Part shown: one piece after another, positions 54,171 through 63,480 of the stretch | How the letters are laid out: each line of letters begins with the position of its first letter | Numbering within the stretch: position 1 is the first letter of the stretch | The notes under the pieces: model-generated | The model's database searches: none | Seen by the model: the letters and a program-made list of their open reading frames with translations, nothing else | Told to the model about the DNA's origin: nothing | Assembly (NCBI RefSeq): GCF_009909195.1 | Contig: NZ_JAAAMU010000008.1 | Coordinates: forward strand, 62,001-126,000 | DNA: 64,000 nt | Direction: 5' to 3' | Source of the DNA: Paenibacillus sacheonensis | GTDB taxonomy: Bacteria; Bacillota; Bacilli; Paenibacillales; Paenibacillaceae | Made by a program: the position numbers and the translations under genes

Positions 54171-54336
54171 TTATTTCGTACTACCGAGCGTTTCCGAGCA
54201 TTACTTTGCATCACTTGGTATTACTTCGTATAACTTAGAATTACCCGGCATCACCCGAATGAGTGTAGTCGCGTATTTCTAAATACCACTAAGTAATACC
54301 TAGTATGTCTAAGTAACGTTTAGGATTACAAAGTAT
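54171..54336. repeat. Candidate parC centromere: fifteen 10-bp repeats in two opposed blocks
   Basis: Nine consecutive 10-bp units (54171-54260) follow TTACTTnGTA, for example TTACTTTGCA, TCACTTGGTA and TTACTTCGTA. After 16 bp, six consecutive units (54277-54336) follow the reverse, TACnAAGTAA, for example CACTAAGTAA and GTCTAAGTAA. The ends differ most from the consensus. Direct repeats at helical pitch are how ParR proteins load on plasmid centromeres, and this array lies 92 bp past the ParR-like stop. Function is inferred from context. Confidence 0.75.
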
Positions 54337-54427
54337 TACTTGACAAAAAACCTCTTGTTATTCGGCATTACATGATGGCATTCAGTCACTGCTAGCATCC
54401 AATTCGTATAAGCCTAAAGGGCTGCAC

Positions 54428-54850
54428 TCAGCTCCATGCCTCGATATCCTCGTCATCGATTTCTTCCGCGGCAGGCTCGGAGGAAGTATCGGACCCTTCC
54501 GCCTCTTCGTCTGACTCTGCCTCCGCTTCCGCTGCTGCGTCGAACGCGTCGAATTCCGCGGTCTCTTCCGCGCCAGCGGCCAGCTGCTGGCGCGCCGACG
54601 CCACTACCGCGCGGCTGTCAGGCGGCTCCCCTGCCGCCCGAGCCCCCGGCCACTCCTGCAGGCCCGATCGTTCCATCGGGATATATGACTGCAAATTCCG
54701 GATGCCATGCAGCTTGATTTCGTTCTCCACCAAATACCGGAGGGAATCCATCAGGTTCGTTTGCGCATTCAACCACGCCATCACTTGCGGATCTTCCGTC
54801 TTCTTCGTCTTCAGGCTGATATTGCCGCCCGGAAGCTTGGTCTTCTTCAT
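54428..54850 (-). CDS. ParR-like small ribbon-helix-helix protein with acidic tail
   Basis: 140 residues. Residues 10-50 read as a ribbon-helix-helix unit: strand NISLKTKK, helix DPQVMAWLNAQTN, helix LMDSLRYLVENEIKL. This is the shape and position of ParR/Alp7R adaptors of Gram-positive actin-type plasmid systems. The tail (96-140) is very acidic (EAEAESDEEAEG... EIDDEDIEAW), as expected of a segment that touches the filament. It starts 55 bp after the ParM-like gene. I chose ATG 54850 (AGGTGA upstream); GTG 54862 and two ATGs lie just before. The family call rests on shape and neighbours, not strong identity. Confidence 0.7.
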   Translation of the reverse strand: MKKTKLPGGNISLKTKKTEDPQVMAWLNAQTNLMDSLRYLVENEIKLHGIRNLQSYIPMERSGLQEWPGARAAGEPPDSRAVVASARQQLAAGAEETAEFDAFDAAAEAEAESDEEAEGSDTSSEPAAEEIDDEDIEAWS

Positions 54851-54905
54851 CGCCATCATCACCTGCCGGTTCCATAGAACTTATATCCGTGCTTCGGCAT
54901 GCCCC

Positions 54906-56108
54906 TTATGCCGGCTGTTCCACATCCGCTTTATGCTTCAGCGCATCGAAGATTTTGCCCCGCACGAAAGCATCGAGTCCTGCCGCGTTCAGCTCGACGG
55001 CATAATCGGCCGGAATATACAGCAGCTTGATTTCCCGTTCATCGCAAAGGGCTTTCAAATTCGGATACAGCACGGTTCGCATGAGAATGCTGCCGCCTCC
55101 GTATACGCAGATCAGGTCGATCTCATTGCGCGCTTTGGTCAGCTGCTTCTTCACATGCTGCACGATCTGCTTCACTTGGCTCTCGAGCGGCCGGCGCAAG
55201 GTTTTGAGCGCCCTGGCATGGTACTTATGCTTCGGGTTCTTGAGCACGTCGCTGAAGAACTGCCTCGGGCTGTCCGGCAGATGAATCAGCCGATTGAACT
55301 CCTGCAACGCCTCTTCGATCGCATAACCCGCCCCATGGTGGCTGCCATGCACGAATTGCCGCAGGAAGCGATTGCCCTCCGTGATCGGATATTCCGTAGA
55401 GCCGTCTCCGATGTCGACATGCAGGATACGCTTATCCTTGAAGTAGCTGCCGTTGAACTTCTTCTCGATGCCGTATGCTGCCGAAAATTCGGCAAAGATG
55501 TCGCCTTCCCTCCAGTTCCCGGCCGCATCCTTCTGCAGCGTGAAAATAACCGGCGTCGCTTCGGGTACGACCTTCACGAACTGGAATACGATCTTCACCG
55601 CTACGCGCTGGATGCCGAGATGCACGGTCACATGATGCGAGCCGGAGGTAAACCGTTTCTCGAACTTGGCCGAGCTCTCATCCGTATGCTGCGTGACGGG
55701 CAGGGCGGTCGCCATGTCCACTTCGACGTCGATCTGAGGCGGAATCTGCTTCTCCTCCTCATACGCCTTCTGCACGGCCACGGCGGCAATCTGGGCCAGC
55801 GTATTCACGATCGGCAGGTCCATGTCGCTCTTGGAATCGATGCCGATTTGGATATTATCGATAATCTCGCCACTCTCCAGCGCGAATTTGCCGACGTAGT
55901 ACATGCCCGGTCTTGCCGCAGGCGAGTCCACCGTCACGACCAGATGGTCCTGCAGCTGCTTCACGAAGCCTTCCGGCGCCTGCTCTTCCCTCCACGGCAG
56001 CTCGTCCACCGGGCAATTCACATTGGGCTGTTGGATCAGTCTGCCGTCAATCACCAAGTCATGCTCGCTGTTACCGTTATCGTTACCTACGAAGAAATGA
56101 TAGTTCAT
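54906..56108 (-). CDS. ParM-like actin-fold segregation ATPase
   Basis: 400 residues with the actin-type nucleotide motifs: phosphate 1 FFVGNDNGNSEH (5-16), phosphate 2 VDIGDGSTEYP (231-241) and the adenosine motif VYGGGSILM (335-343). The layout fits ParM/Alp proteins that polymerise with ATP and push plasmid copies apart, rather than MreB or FtsA. The ATG at 56108 has AGGAGG upstream. Its promoter carries two of the 10-bp repeats. With the downstream ParR-like gene and repeat array it completes a three-part partition module. No replication gene is in view, so whether it sits on a chromosome or integrated plasmid is open. Confidence 0.88.
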   Translation of the reverse strand: MNYHFFVGNDNGNSEHDLVIDGRLIQQPNVNCPVDELPWREEQAPEGFVKQLQDHLVVTVDSPAARPGMYYVGKFALESGEIIDNIQIGIDSKSDMDLPIVNTLAQIAAVAVQKAYEEEKQIPPQIDVEVDMATALPVTQHTDESSAKFEKRFTSGSHHVTVHLGIQRVAVKIVFQFVKVVPEATPVIFTLQKDAAGNWREGDIFAEFSAAYGIEKKFNGSYFKDKRILHVDIGDGSTEYPITEGNRFLRQFVHGSHHGAGYAIEEALQEFNRLIHLPDSPRQFFSDVLKNPKHKYHARALKTLRRPLESQVKQIVQHVKKQLTKARNEIDLICVYGGGSILMRTVLYPNLKALCDEREIKLLYIPADYAVELNAAGLDAFVRGKIFDALKHKADVEQPA

Positions 56109-56187
56109 CGTTGCTTTCCTCCTGGAATTCGATTTTTGGTCAAGCCTTAGAGCCGCCAACGCACGTCACAACAACAAAAGCATTCCA

Positions 56188-56217
56188 TAGTATTACTTTG
56201 CCATACGAAGTGTTAGC
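56188..56217 (-). promoter_or_regulatory. parM promoter with two ParR-type half-sites in the spacer
   Basis: On the minus strand -35 TTGCTA (56212-56217) and -10 TAATAC (56188-56193) are 18 bp apart. The spacer is filled by TTACTTTGCC (56191-56200) and ATACGAAGTG (56201-56210), one forward and one reverse copy of the array unit. This predicts autorepression by the ParR-like protein. Confidence 0.6.
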
Positions 56218-56321
56218 AAGCATCATGCCAGAGTCCCACGCAACATTAGTTCTCTCTCATTTGAACTTGTCGGATATTGCGAAGCGGCGGCGTTCTTATG
56301 CGGATCCAGCGCGCAACGCAA

Positions 56322-56354
56322 ATAAAGAGACGACCCGCGGGGGGTCGCCTCTCG
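56322..56354 (-). terminator. Terminator of the SLH surface-protein gene
   Basis: Minus-strand AGAGGCGACCC pairs with GGGTCGTCTCT and is followed by TTTATTT. Confidence 0.75.
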
Positions 56355-56359
56355 AATGG

Positions 56360-59300
56360 TTAATCGGTAATCAAACCGGCGCGGAGCAGAAGCCTCCGCA
56401 CGATGACCGCCGTTTCTGCCCGAGTCATGTCGCGCTCAGGCGCGAGCTCCTCCCGGGAGCCTTGGATAAGCCCGTTCTTTACGGCCGCGGCGACCGCCTG
56501 ACCGGACCATGCGCGGACGGCCGCGCCGTCCGCAAATCCGGCCAATACGCCCTTGACCTCCGCTTCGTCCACATTCGCGGGCAGCCCGATCAGCGTCATC
56601 GTCCTATCGATCATGACGATCGCTTCCTCCCGCGTAATCGAGCCGGCGGGGCGGAACGTTCCGTCCGCATAGCCTTCAATCAGCCCGTATGCCACGGCTG
56701 CGGCGATGGCGCCGTCATACCATGCGCCGCGTCTCACATCCGAGAACGAAGCGGATGCCGCGGCCTCCGGCAAGCCGAGCGCGCGAACGAGAATGGCCGC
56801 AAATTCAGACCGCGTGATCGGCGCATCCGGATCGAAGTGCCGCTGGTCGACGCCGCCCGTCACCATTCTCGCCGCCATGTCGTTTACTTCGTCCTTGGCC
56901 CAGTGGGCCGCGACATCCGCGAATTGCACCTTGTTGGCAATCAGCGCAATGACGCCGTCGGTCAGACTATTCACGATGGCCGCCGCTTTCCCATCCCTGT
57001 CAATCACGAACCGCGTAGGTACGTGGCGCAGCGTCCCATCCGGATCCATGAGCGCTGCCGTAGCAAGGCCGTCCGCGCTCACCCCGTCCGGAAGCGGAAT
57101 TTCCCTCTCGACATAGGCATGAAAGGCAGGTGCTTCCAGCCTGTTGCCATGATAAAGAGTCGTTACCTCGAAGTCCACGGGGGAACCGCTCAGGGTCACT
57201 CCAGCTTTATGTGCTGCGTCCGTTAGCCCCGCAAGCTGGGCAGTATCGCTCTTGGCGATGCCGATTTGAACGGTTATATCCGACGGTTCTGGTCGCTGCT
57301 CGCCTAATGCCGCCGTCCAGGAATCGAATAGAAGCTGATCCAGAGGCAGCTTGCAGCTCCCGTTCCGGGTCTGGACGACTACGGTCCCTTGTTTGCCGGC
57401 AAGCCCGTTGACGACAGTCCCGTTTAACGCGACCGTTATTGCATCGACGTCCTGTTCGACGGCAACGATGACCTCCGGCTTTGCCGCCGTACGATCCAGC
57501 TGGGCCTGCAATGCAGCCGCATCCACGCTTACTGCCATAGAGGTTCGCTGATCTGACCTGGTCATGGACAGCGTACCGATTAAGTCATGCCTTTCCCCGT
57601 TCACGGTCACTTGCAATCCCATAGCCGTTTCCAATGAATACCCGCTAGATGGCGGGCTTGTCGGAACGTCTCCGGGATCATCGCCGCCATCGCCTTCGCC
57701 GTCGCCATCCGTTGGGCTCTCATCCGAATCGGGCGTCCACTTCGCGTACAACTCGACATCCTCCGCTCCCATGCTGAACGCAGCCCCTGCCGCATAGGGC
57801 GTTCCTTCCCCGTCCGCTTGGGTATTCCAGCCCGCGAACGTATACCCCGGCTTCGTCAGACCGCCGCCGCTAAGCACCGTTACCTGCACTCCCTGCTCGT
57901 ACGCGTTACCGTCGACAGGCGCTTCTCCCGTTCCGCCGTTGCTGTCGTACGTCACGCTGTACGTCGGATTCGTCGTCCACTTCGCATACAGCTCAACATT
58001 CGCCACTCCCATACTGAACGCAGCCCCCGCCGCATAGGGCGTTCCTGCTCCGTCCGCTTGGGTATTCCAGCCCGCGAACGTATACCCCGGCTTCGTCAGA
58101 CCGTCGCCGCTAAGCACCGTTACCTGCGCTCCCTGCTCGTACGCGTTACCGTCGACCGGCGCTTCTCCGATTCCGCCATTGCTGTCGTACCTCACGCTGT
58201 ACGTCGGATTCGTCGTCCACTTCGCGTACAACTCGACATCCCCCGCACCAATCGTGAACGTGGATCCCGCCGCATAGGGCGTTCCTTCCCCGTCCGCTTG
58301 GGTATTCCAGCCCGCGAACGTATACCCCGGCTTCGTCAGACCGCCGCCGCTAAGCACCGTTACCTGCGCTCCCTGCTCGTACGCGTTGCCGTCGACCGGC
58401 GCTTCTCCCGTTCCGCCATTGCTGTCGTACGTCACGCTGTACGTCGGATTCGTCGTCCACTTCGCATACAGCTCAACATTCGCCGCTCCCATGCTGAACG
58501 CAGCTCCCGCCGCATAGGCCGTTCCTTCCCCGTCCGCTTGGGTATTCCAGCCAGCGAACGTATAGCCCGGCTTCGTCAGACCGTCGCCGCTAAGCACCGT
58601 TACCTGCGTGCCCTGCTCGTACGCGTTGCCGTCGACAGGTGCTTCTCCCGTTCCGCTATTGCTGTCGTACGTCACGCTGTACGTCGGATTCGTCGTCCAC
58701 TTCGCATACAGCTCAACATTCGTCGCTCCCATGCTGAACGCAGCTCCCGCAGCATAGGCCGTTCCTTCCCCGTCCGCTTGGGTATTCCAGCCCGCGAACG
58801 TATACCCCGGCTTCGTCAGACCGTCGCCGCTAAGCACCGTTACCTGTGTGCCCTGCTCATACGCGTTGCCGTCGACAGGCGCTTCTCCCGTTCCGCCATT
58901 GCTGTCGTACGTCACGCCGTACGTCGGATTCGCCGTCCACTTCGCGTACAACTCGACATCCTCCGCACCAATCGTGAACGTGGATCCCGCCGCATAGGGC
59001 GTTCCTTCCCCGTCCGCTTGGGTATTCCACCCTGCGAACGTATACCCCGGCTTAGTCAGACCGCTGTCCCCAAGCACGGTCACCTGCTCGTTCTCGTAGT
59101 AGACATAATCGTCCGTCGGCACGTTCCCCGTGCCGCCATTGGCATGATAGGTGACGGCGTATGTCGGAATCGCGAGCGTTCGAACGGCTATTTTATCGTA
59201 AATGCTCTTCCGGCCATCCTTGTCCTTCACGATGACGGTGAAGTTGTAGGTCTGACCGTCATAGAGATCCGTGACTTGCTTCGTATCCATATCCGCCGTG

Positions 59301-60649
59301 TAGGTTCCGATCCGGACGCCGCCCGCTTCAACGGCGCTGACGGTCACCGCCGTCCGGCTGCTGATCTGGTAGACCTGGTATTGCAGCTCTGCCTGCTTGC
59401 TGAGATTGTCCGTCGCTCGCGCCCACGACAGCGTGACGCCGGTCTCCGTAATGTTGGCGGCCGTCAGCGCCGGATTCGCGATGGCAGGCGGCGTCACATC
59501 CACGCTCGCCGCGTTGCGAACAGGGATGCTGCGCGATTCTCTCGTGGTGTCGCCCAGCTCGCCGTATCCGTTATAGCCCCAAGCCCATATAGCCCCGCCC
59601 GACTGCATCGCGATGCCGTTGTACCCGCCGGCACCCAGGGAAACCACGTCCGTCAACCCGCTTACTTGCACCGGACTCAGCCTCGTCGACGTCGTCCCGT
59701 CGCCCAATTGGCCGTAATTATTAATTCCCCAACTCCAGACCGTCCCGTCGTCCTTCAGGGCATAGCTGAAATGCGTGCCGCCCGCAACGCTCTTCACATG
59801 GTCGATCCCGACCGCCTGCACGGGCGATACCCGGTTTACGGCGGTTCCGTCGCCCAGCGTTCCGTAGGTATTCCTGCCCCACGTCCAGACCGTCCCGTCG
59901 TCCTTCACCGCCATGCTGTGATGATCGCCCGCGGCGATCGCCTTCACGCCATCGATCGCCACTTGGTAAGGGACCGTACGGTCTGCGGACACGCCGCCTC
60001 CGGACTCCCCGTACGAATTTCGGCCCCACGCCCAGACCGTTCCGTCCGACTTCAGCGCCAGGCTGTGATACCCGGCATTCACAAGCGCCACGACGTTCGT
60101 CAACCCCGCTACCTGGACCGGCAATTGCCGCTGCGTCGTCGTCCCGTCGCCCAGCTCCCCGTTATCGTTGCGTCCCCATGCCCATACGGTGCCGTCGTTC
60201 TTGAGAGCGAGCACATGATAACCGAGACCGGTCGATATGGCCGTTACTCCGCTTATCCCCTTTACCTGTACCGGCGCCGCGCGATTCTCCAACGTGCCGT
60301 CGCCCAGCTGTCCGTTTTCGTTCAACCCCCATGCCCACAGGGTTCCATCTTCCTTCAGCGCGTACGTGCTCATAATGCTGGAAGCGATCTGCTTGACGCG
60401 GTCCAGCCCTTTGATCTGCACCGGCTTCGCCGAGTAGGTCCCCGAACTCGCGGCTAGCTGCCCTCTATCGTTGCGCCCCCACGCCCACACCGATCCGTCG
60501 CTCAGCAGCACGGTGCTGTGGTAATAACCCGTGGCCAGCTGCGGAGCCGTGAGATAGGCATCGGCATGCGCGAACTTCATGGGAGCCGCCGGAATAATCC
60601 CCCATAAAACAACAAGCGCGAGTATGATTTTGTTCAGTCGCATCGACAT
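56360..60649 (-). CDS. RCC1 / fibronectin / InlB-repeat / SLH surface protein
   Basis: 1429 residues. A signal peptide (~1-30) is followed by seven RCC1 repeats (~32-385; VWAWGRNDNGELGDG type), which would close into a seven-bladed propeller. Then a fibronectin-III-like domain (~395-495), six 80-residue InlB B-type (Flg_new) repeats (~497-975; KPGYTFAGWNTQADGEG), an acidic Pro/Asp linker, a beta-rich domain (~1000-1235) and three SLH domains to the end (FADVAAHWAKDEV; FSDVRRGAWYDGAI; GFADGAAVRAWSGQ). It is exported and held on the secondary cell-wall polymer. Its ligand is unknown. GGAGG is six bases before the ATG. It diverges from a MalT-like regulator. Confidence 0.93.
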   Translation of the reverse strand: MSMRLNKIILALVVLWGIIPAAPMKFAHADAYLTAPQLATGYYHSTVLLSDGSVWAWGRNDRGQLAASSGTYSAKPVQIKGLDRVKQIASSIMSTYALKEDGTLWAWGLNENGQLGDGTLENRAAPVQVKGISGVTAISTGLGYHVLALKNDGTVWAWGRNDNGELGDGTTTQRQLPVQVAGLTNVVALVNAGYHSLALKSDGTVWAWGRNSYGESGGGVSADRTVPYQVAIDGVKAIAAGDHHSMAVKDDGTVWTWGRNTYGTLGDGTAVNRVSPVQAVGIDHVKSVAGGTHFSYALKDDGTVWSWGINNYGQLGDGTTSTRLSPVQVSGLTDVVSLGAGGYNGIAMQSGGAIWAWGYNGYGELGDTTRESRSIPVRNAASVDVTPPAIANPALTAANITETGVTLSWARATDNLSKQAELQYQVYQISSRTAVTVSAVEAGGVRIGTYTADMDTKQVTDLYDGQTYNFTVIVKDKDGRKSIYDKIAVRTLAIPTYAVTYHANGGTGNVPTDDYVYYENEQVTVLGDSGLTKPGYTFAGWNTQADGEGTPYAAGSTFTIGAEDVELYAKWTANPTYGVTYDSNGGTGEAPVDGNAYEQGTQVTVLSGDGLTKPGYTFAGWNTQADGEGTAYAAGAAFSMGATNVELYAKWTTNPTYSVTYDSNSGTGEAPVDGNAYEQGTQVTVLSGDGLTKPGYTFAGWNTQADGEGTAYAAGAAFSMGAANVELYAKWTTNPTYSVTYDSNGGTGEAPVDGNAYEQGAQVTVLSGGGLTKPGYTFAGWNTQADGEGTPYAAGSTFTIGAGDVELYAKWTTNPTYSVRYDSNGGIGEAPVDGNAYEQGAQVTVLSGDGLTKPGYTFAGWNTQADGAGTPYAAGAAFSMGVANVELYAKWTTNPTYSVTYDSNGGTGEAPVDGNAYEQGVQVTVLSGGGLTKPGYTFAGWNTQADGEGTPYAAGAAFSMGAEDVELYAKWTPDSDESPTDGDGEGDGGDDPGDVPTSPPSSGYSLETAMGLQVTVNGERHDLIGTLSMTRSDQRTSMAVSVDAAALQAQLDRTAAKPEVIVAVEQDVDAITVALNGTVVNGLAGKQGTVVVQTRNGSCKLPLDQLLFDSWTAALGEQRPEPSDITVQIGIAKSDTAQLAGLTDAAHKAGVTLSGSPVDFEVTTLYHGNRLEAPAFHAYVEREIPLPDGVSADGLATAALMDPDGTLRHVPTRFVIDRDGKAAAIVNSLTDGVIALIANKVQFADVAAHWAKDEVNDMAARMVTGGVDQRHFDPDAPITRSEFAAILVRALGLPEAAASASFSDVRRGAWYDGAIAAAVAYGLIEGYADGTFRPAGSITREEAIVMIDRTMTLIGLPANVDEAEVKGVLAGFADGAAVRAWSGQAVAAAVKNGLIQGSREELAPERDMTRAETAVIVRRLLLRAGLITD
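57730..59165. repeat. Six 240-bp tandem DNA repeats inside the surface-protein gene
   Basis: The InlB-type protein repeats are encoded by 240-bp units that remain almost identical in DNA, including silent positions, over the central copies; the copy nearest the N-terminus is the most diverged. This suggests recent unequal exchange, and copy number may vary between strains. Confidence 0.85.
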
Positions 60650-60730
60650 GCTTTACCTCCGTCAATCTGTCCGTTTTCTGCTTCCACCTCCATTTTACGA
60701 GCTCATTCGACGCGTGACGATTGACGAATG

Positions 60731-60759
60731 TTAACTTTCCGCTTGTTATTTCGTATAAT
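60731..60759 (+). promoter_or_regulatory. Promoter of the MalT-like regulator
   Basis: TATAAT (60754-60759) has TTAACT (60731-60736) 17 bp upstream. Confidence 0.5.
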
Positions 60760-60813
60760 AAAGCCATTGATTGCTACTTCTTGCAAGCATATGTCGCAAT
60801 ATGGGAGGGCTCC

Positions 60814-63417
60814 ATGATGCACGAACCATCCCCCATCTTATTAAAAGCCAAAACCACCCTTCCGCTGCTGAAAGAAGCCCCTGTCGCGCGTGGTCGGCTG
60901 CATGAGGCTCTTACGTTCGGGTTGAAAGGCAAGCTTACGCTCGTGTCCGCGCCCGCGGGCTACGGGAAGACGACGCTGCTCTCGCAGTGGGCGCATGATC
61001 GGCAGCGCGTTCCCGCCTGGCTCTCGCTTGACGAGACGGATAACGACCATGTCCGCTTTTGGCGGTATATCGTCCGGACGCTGGCCGCCGTCGTCCCCGA
61101 ACCGGTCGGGCAGCGGATCTTCCGGTTGGCCGAGGCGCTGCCGCAAGTATCCATCCATACCTTCCTCGATGCGCTGCTGAATGAACTGTACTCGCTCTCG
61201 GAAGCGCCGGCGGAAGAGATCATCCTGATCGTGGACGATTATCAGCGCATCCATAATGAGCGCATCCACGACAGCCTTTCCTATTTCATCGATTATTTGC
61301 CCGCAACCGCGCACGTGCTCCTTGCCAGCCGGACCGAACTGCCTTTTCCGACCGTCAAGTGGCTGGCCAACGGGGACTTTCATGCCATAGACGCCGCGCA
61401 GCTTTCTTTCACGGCGCGCGAGACCGCGTCGTATTTCGACGCGCTGCCCGGGCCGAAGCTCTCGGATGCCGAGACGGAACGATTGACGCTTCGGACGGAA
61501 GGCTGGATCACGGCGCTGAAGCTGGTCTCGATAAGTCTGCACGCGGGGACTCCGCATTCCCGTCTGCTGGATTCGTTGGAAGGAAATCACCGGAACGTCG
61601 CCGATTATTTAGTTCACGAGGTCGTCTCCAAGCTGCCCGCGGACGTCTACGGCTTTCTCCTCCGAACCTCCGTCCTGGACCGGATGGATGCGGTCGTCTG
61701 CAATGCCGTCACCGGGGAGAACGGCGCCATGCTGTTGGAACGCCTCCGAAGCCTGAATCTGTTCGTGATTCCGCTCGACGACCATAACCGCTGGTTTCGC
61801 TACCACCATCTATTCGCGCAGTTTCTGCAGGAGCTGGCGAAGAATGCAGGAGTATGGAACCAAGCCAACCGACTGGCCGGGGAGTGCTTCGCCGCGCGCG
61901 GCATGATGGAGGAGGCTCTTGGACATGCCGCGCAGGCGGAGGATTCCGTCGGCATGCGCGTTTATTTGGAGCGGCATATTCCGACCGTGCTGGGCAAAGG
62001 CGAACTGGCGACGGCGCTGCACTGGTTCCAGCGCATGCCGGCGGAGACCGAAATTTCACTCGAGCTGTCTCTCCTTCGCGCTTTCGTGCTCGTTCTGACC
62101 GGGAATCTTGGACAAGCGGAGCAGGAGCTGTCGCGCATTGAACGCGCCTGCCAAAGCATTGACCGTAACGGGAGATGGGAGCAATTGCAGAGTGGAATTC
62201 TCTTCGTGACGTCGAATTTGGTCTTCTCGAACGGGGACTTCGGCAGGTGGTTCGCCTTCTCCGAAGGCATACTGGATCGCATTCTTCCGGCTGACCCGAC
62301 CTATTACAATTTTAACTACAACACGACCGAACCGCTCGTGCGGCGGACGGCCCTCGGTCTGAAAGGCATGCTATCGCAGGACACGGAAACGATCGGCAGC
62401 CTGTTCACGGGCGTTCTGCAATCCCACGGCTGGCAGGAGTCCCTGATTCATCTGTACGTGAAGCAATCCTTGTGCGAAGGCTACTACGAGTGGAATCGGC
62501 TGGAGCATTGCCGAGAGCTCCTCGCCGCGCTTCGGAAGTCATCGGCCGCCAGGCAAACGCCCGGCTTGCTCGTTCCGCTCCGCATTACGGAAGCCCGCAT
62601 TCATCTAGCCGTGGGCCGCAGCCAGCTGGCCCATGATCGCATCGACGAGGCGCTCTCGGAATTGGCCGGCCTCCCGTCGGCTGACATTCACTGGATCGAC
62701 GCGCTGCGCGCGTTCAAGGCCCGGATCTACATGCAGGAAGAGCGGATCCCGCTAGCCAAGAAGGAATTGGCCGCGCTTCGCCTGAACGCCGCAGCCAAGC
62801 CGGCGTTCAATCAAGAGTTCCCGTTCCTGACGTTATGCCGCCTGCTGGGCAAACAGCGGCAAGAGAACGAAGCGCTTCGGCTGCTCGAACAGCTTCGGCC
62901 CCAATCCGAACGGGAGCAGCTCTATTCAAGCCTGGCGGAGATCTCATGCCTGCAGGCTCTGCTGGAAGCGCAGCGCGGGCAAACCGGCGCCGCGCTGCAA
63001 TACCTGCGCGAAGCGCTTGCGATCGGCGAGAAATTCGGTTACGTCCGGACTTTCCTGGATGAAGGACCGGCGATGGCGGATTTGCTGGCGGCCTATCTGA
63101 CCCGAGGCGGCGAACAAGCCGCCGGCTCCTCTCCGGATGCGATGCACGGCTATGTCCGCAGGCTGCTGGAACTGTTCCCCGAGACGCACGCGCCAATCCC
63201 TCGTCTAGATGCCCAGCCGGCCGAGAGGCTGACCGCAAGGGAGTGCAACCTCCTGCGGCTTCTCCGGCAGGGGGCGACCAATAAACAAATCGCGGCCGGC
63301 CTCGCCTTGTCCGAGGGCACCGTAAGAATCTACCTCTCCCGGCTCTACGATAAGCTCGGCGTCTCGTCCCGCACGCAAGCGCTGATGATCACGCAGGAGC
63401 TGCAGTTATTGGGATAA
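60814..63417 (+). CDS. MalT-type LuxR-family ATP-dependent regulator
   Basis: 867 residues: an N-terminal STAND ATPase with Walker A APAGYGKTTLLSQW (~50) and Walker B IILIVDDYQRIH (~140), winged-helix region, a long TPR-like helical middle, and a C-terminal LuxR helix-turn-helix (LTARECNLLRLLRQGATNKQ; SEGTVRIYLSRLYDKLGVSS). Such regulators integrate an inducer and ATP to activate transcription. GGGAGGG precedes the start; ATG 60814 or the adjacent ATG 60817 may be used. The divergent surface-protein gene is a possible target. Confidence 0.92.
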   Translation: MMHEPSPILLKAKTTLPLLKEAPVARGRLHEALTFGLKGKLTLVSAPAGYGKTTLLSQWAHDRQRVPAWLSLDETDNDHVRFWRYIVRTLAAVVPEPVGQRIFRLAEALPQVSIHTFLDALLNELYSLSEAPAEEIILIVDDYQRIHNERIHDSLSYFIDYLPATAHVLLASRTELPFPTVKWLANGDFHAIDAAQLSFTARETASYFDALPGPKLSDAETERLTLRTEGWITALKLVSISLHAGTPHSRLLDSLEGNHRNVADYLVHEVVSKLPADVYGFLLRTSVLDRMDAVVCNAVTGENGAMLLERLRSLNLFVIPLDDHNRWFRYHHLFAQFLQELAKNAGVWNQANRLAGECFAARGMMEEALGHAAQAEDSVGMRVYLERHIPTVLGKGELATALHWFQRMPAETEISLELSLLRAFVLVLTGNLGQAEQELSRIERACQSIDRNGRWEQLQSGILFVTSNLVFSNGDFGRWFAFSEGILDRILPADPTYYNFNYNTTEPLVRRTALGLKGMLSQDTETIGSLFTGVLQSHGWQESLIHLYVKQSLCEGYYEWNRLEHCRELLAALRKSSAARQTPGLLVPLRITEARIHLAVGRSQLAHDRIDEALSELAGLPSADIHWIDALRAFKARIYMQEERIPLAKKELAALRLNAAAKPAFNQEFPFLTLCRLLGKQRQENEALRLLEQLRPQSEREQLYSSLAEISCLQALLEAQRGQTGAALQYLREALAIGEKFGYVRTFLDEGPAMADLLAAYLTRGGEQAAGSSPDAMHGYVRRLLELFPETHAPIPRLDAQPAERLTARECNLLRLLRQGATNKQIAAGLALSEGTVRIYLSRLYDKLGVSSRTQALMITQELQLLG

Positions 63418-63439
63418 TATCATTCGCGTTACGCAGCAA

Positions 63440-63478
63440 GGGGGCTCGTGCCATCCATCGGATGGCGAGCCCCCTTTT
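63440..63478 (+). terminator. Terminator of the MalT-like regulator
   Basis: GGGGGCTCG pairs with CGAGCCCCC, with TTTT after it. Confidence 0.85.
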
Positions 63479-63480
63479 CG

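Noticed and set aside
57818-60457. An 879-codon plus-strand open frame with Arg/His-rich repeats
   Set aside because: It is the antisense shadow of the RCC1/InlB repeats in the SLH surface-protein gene and mirrors their 240-bp period.
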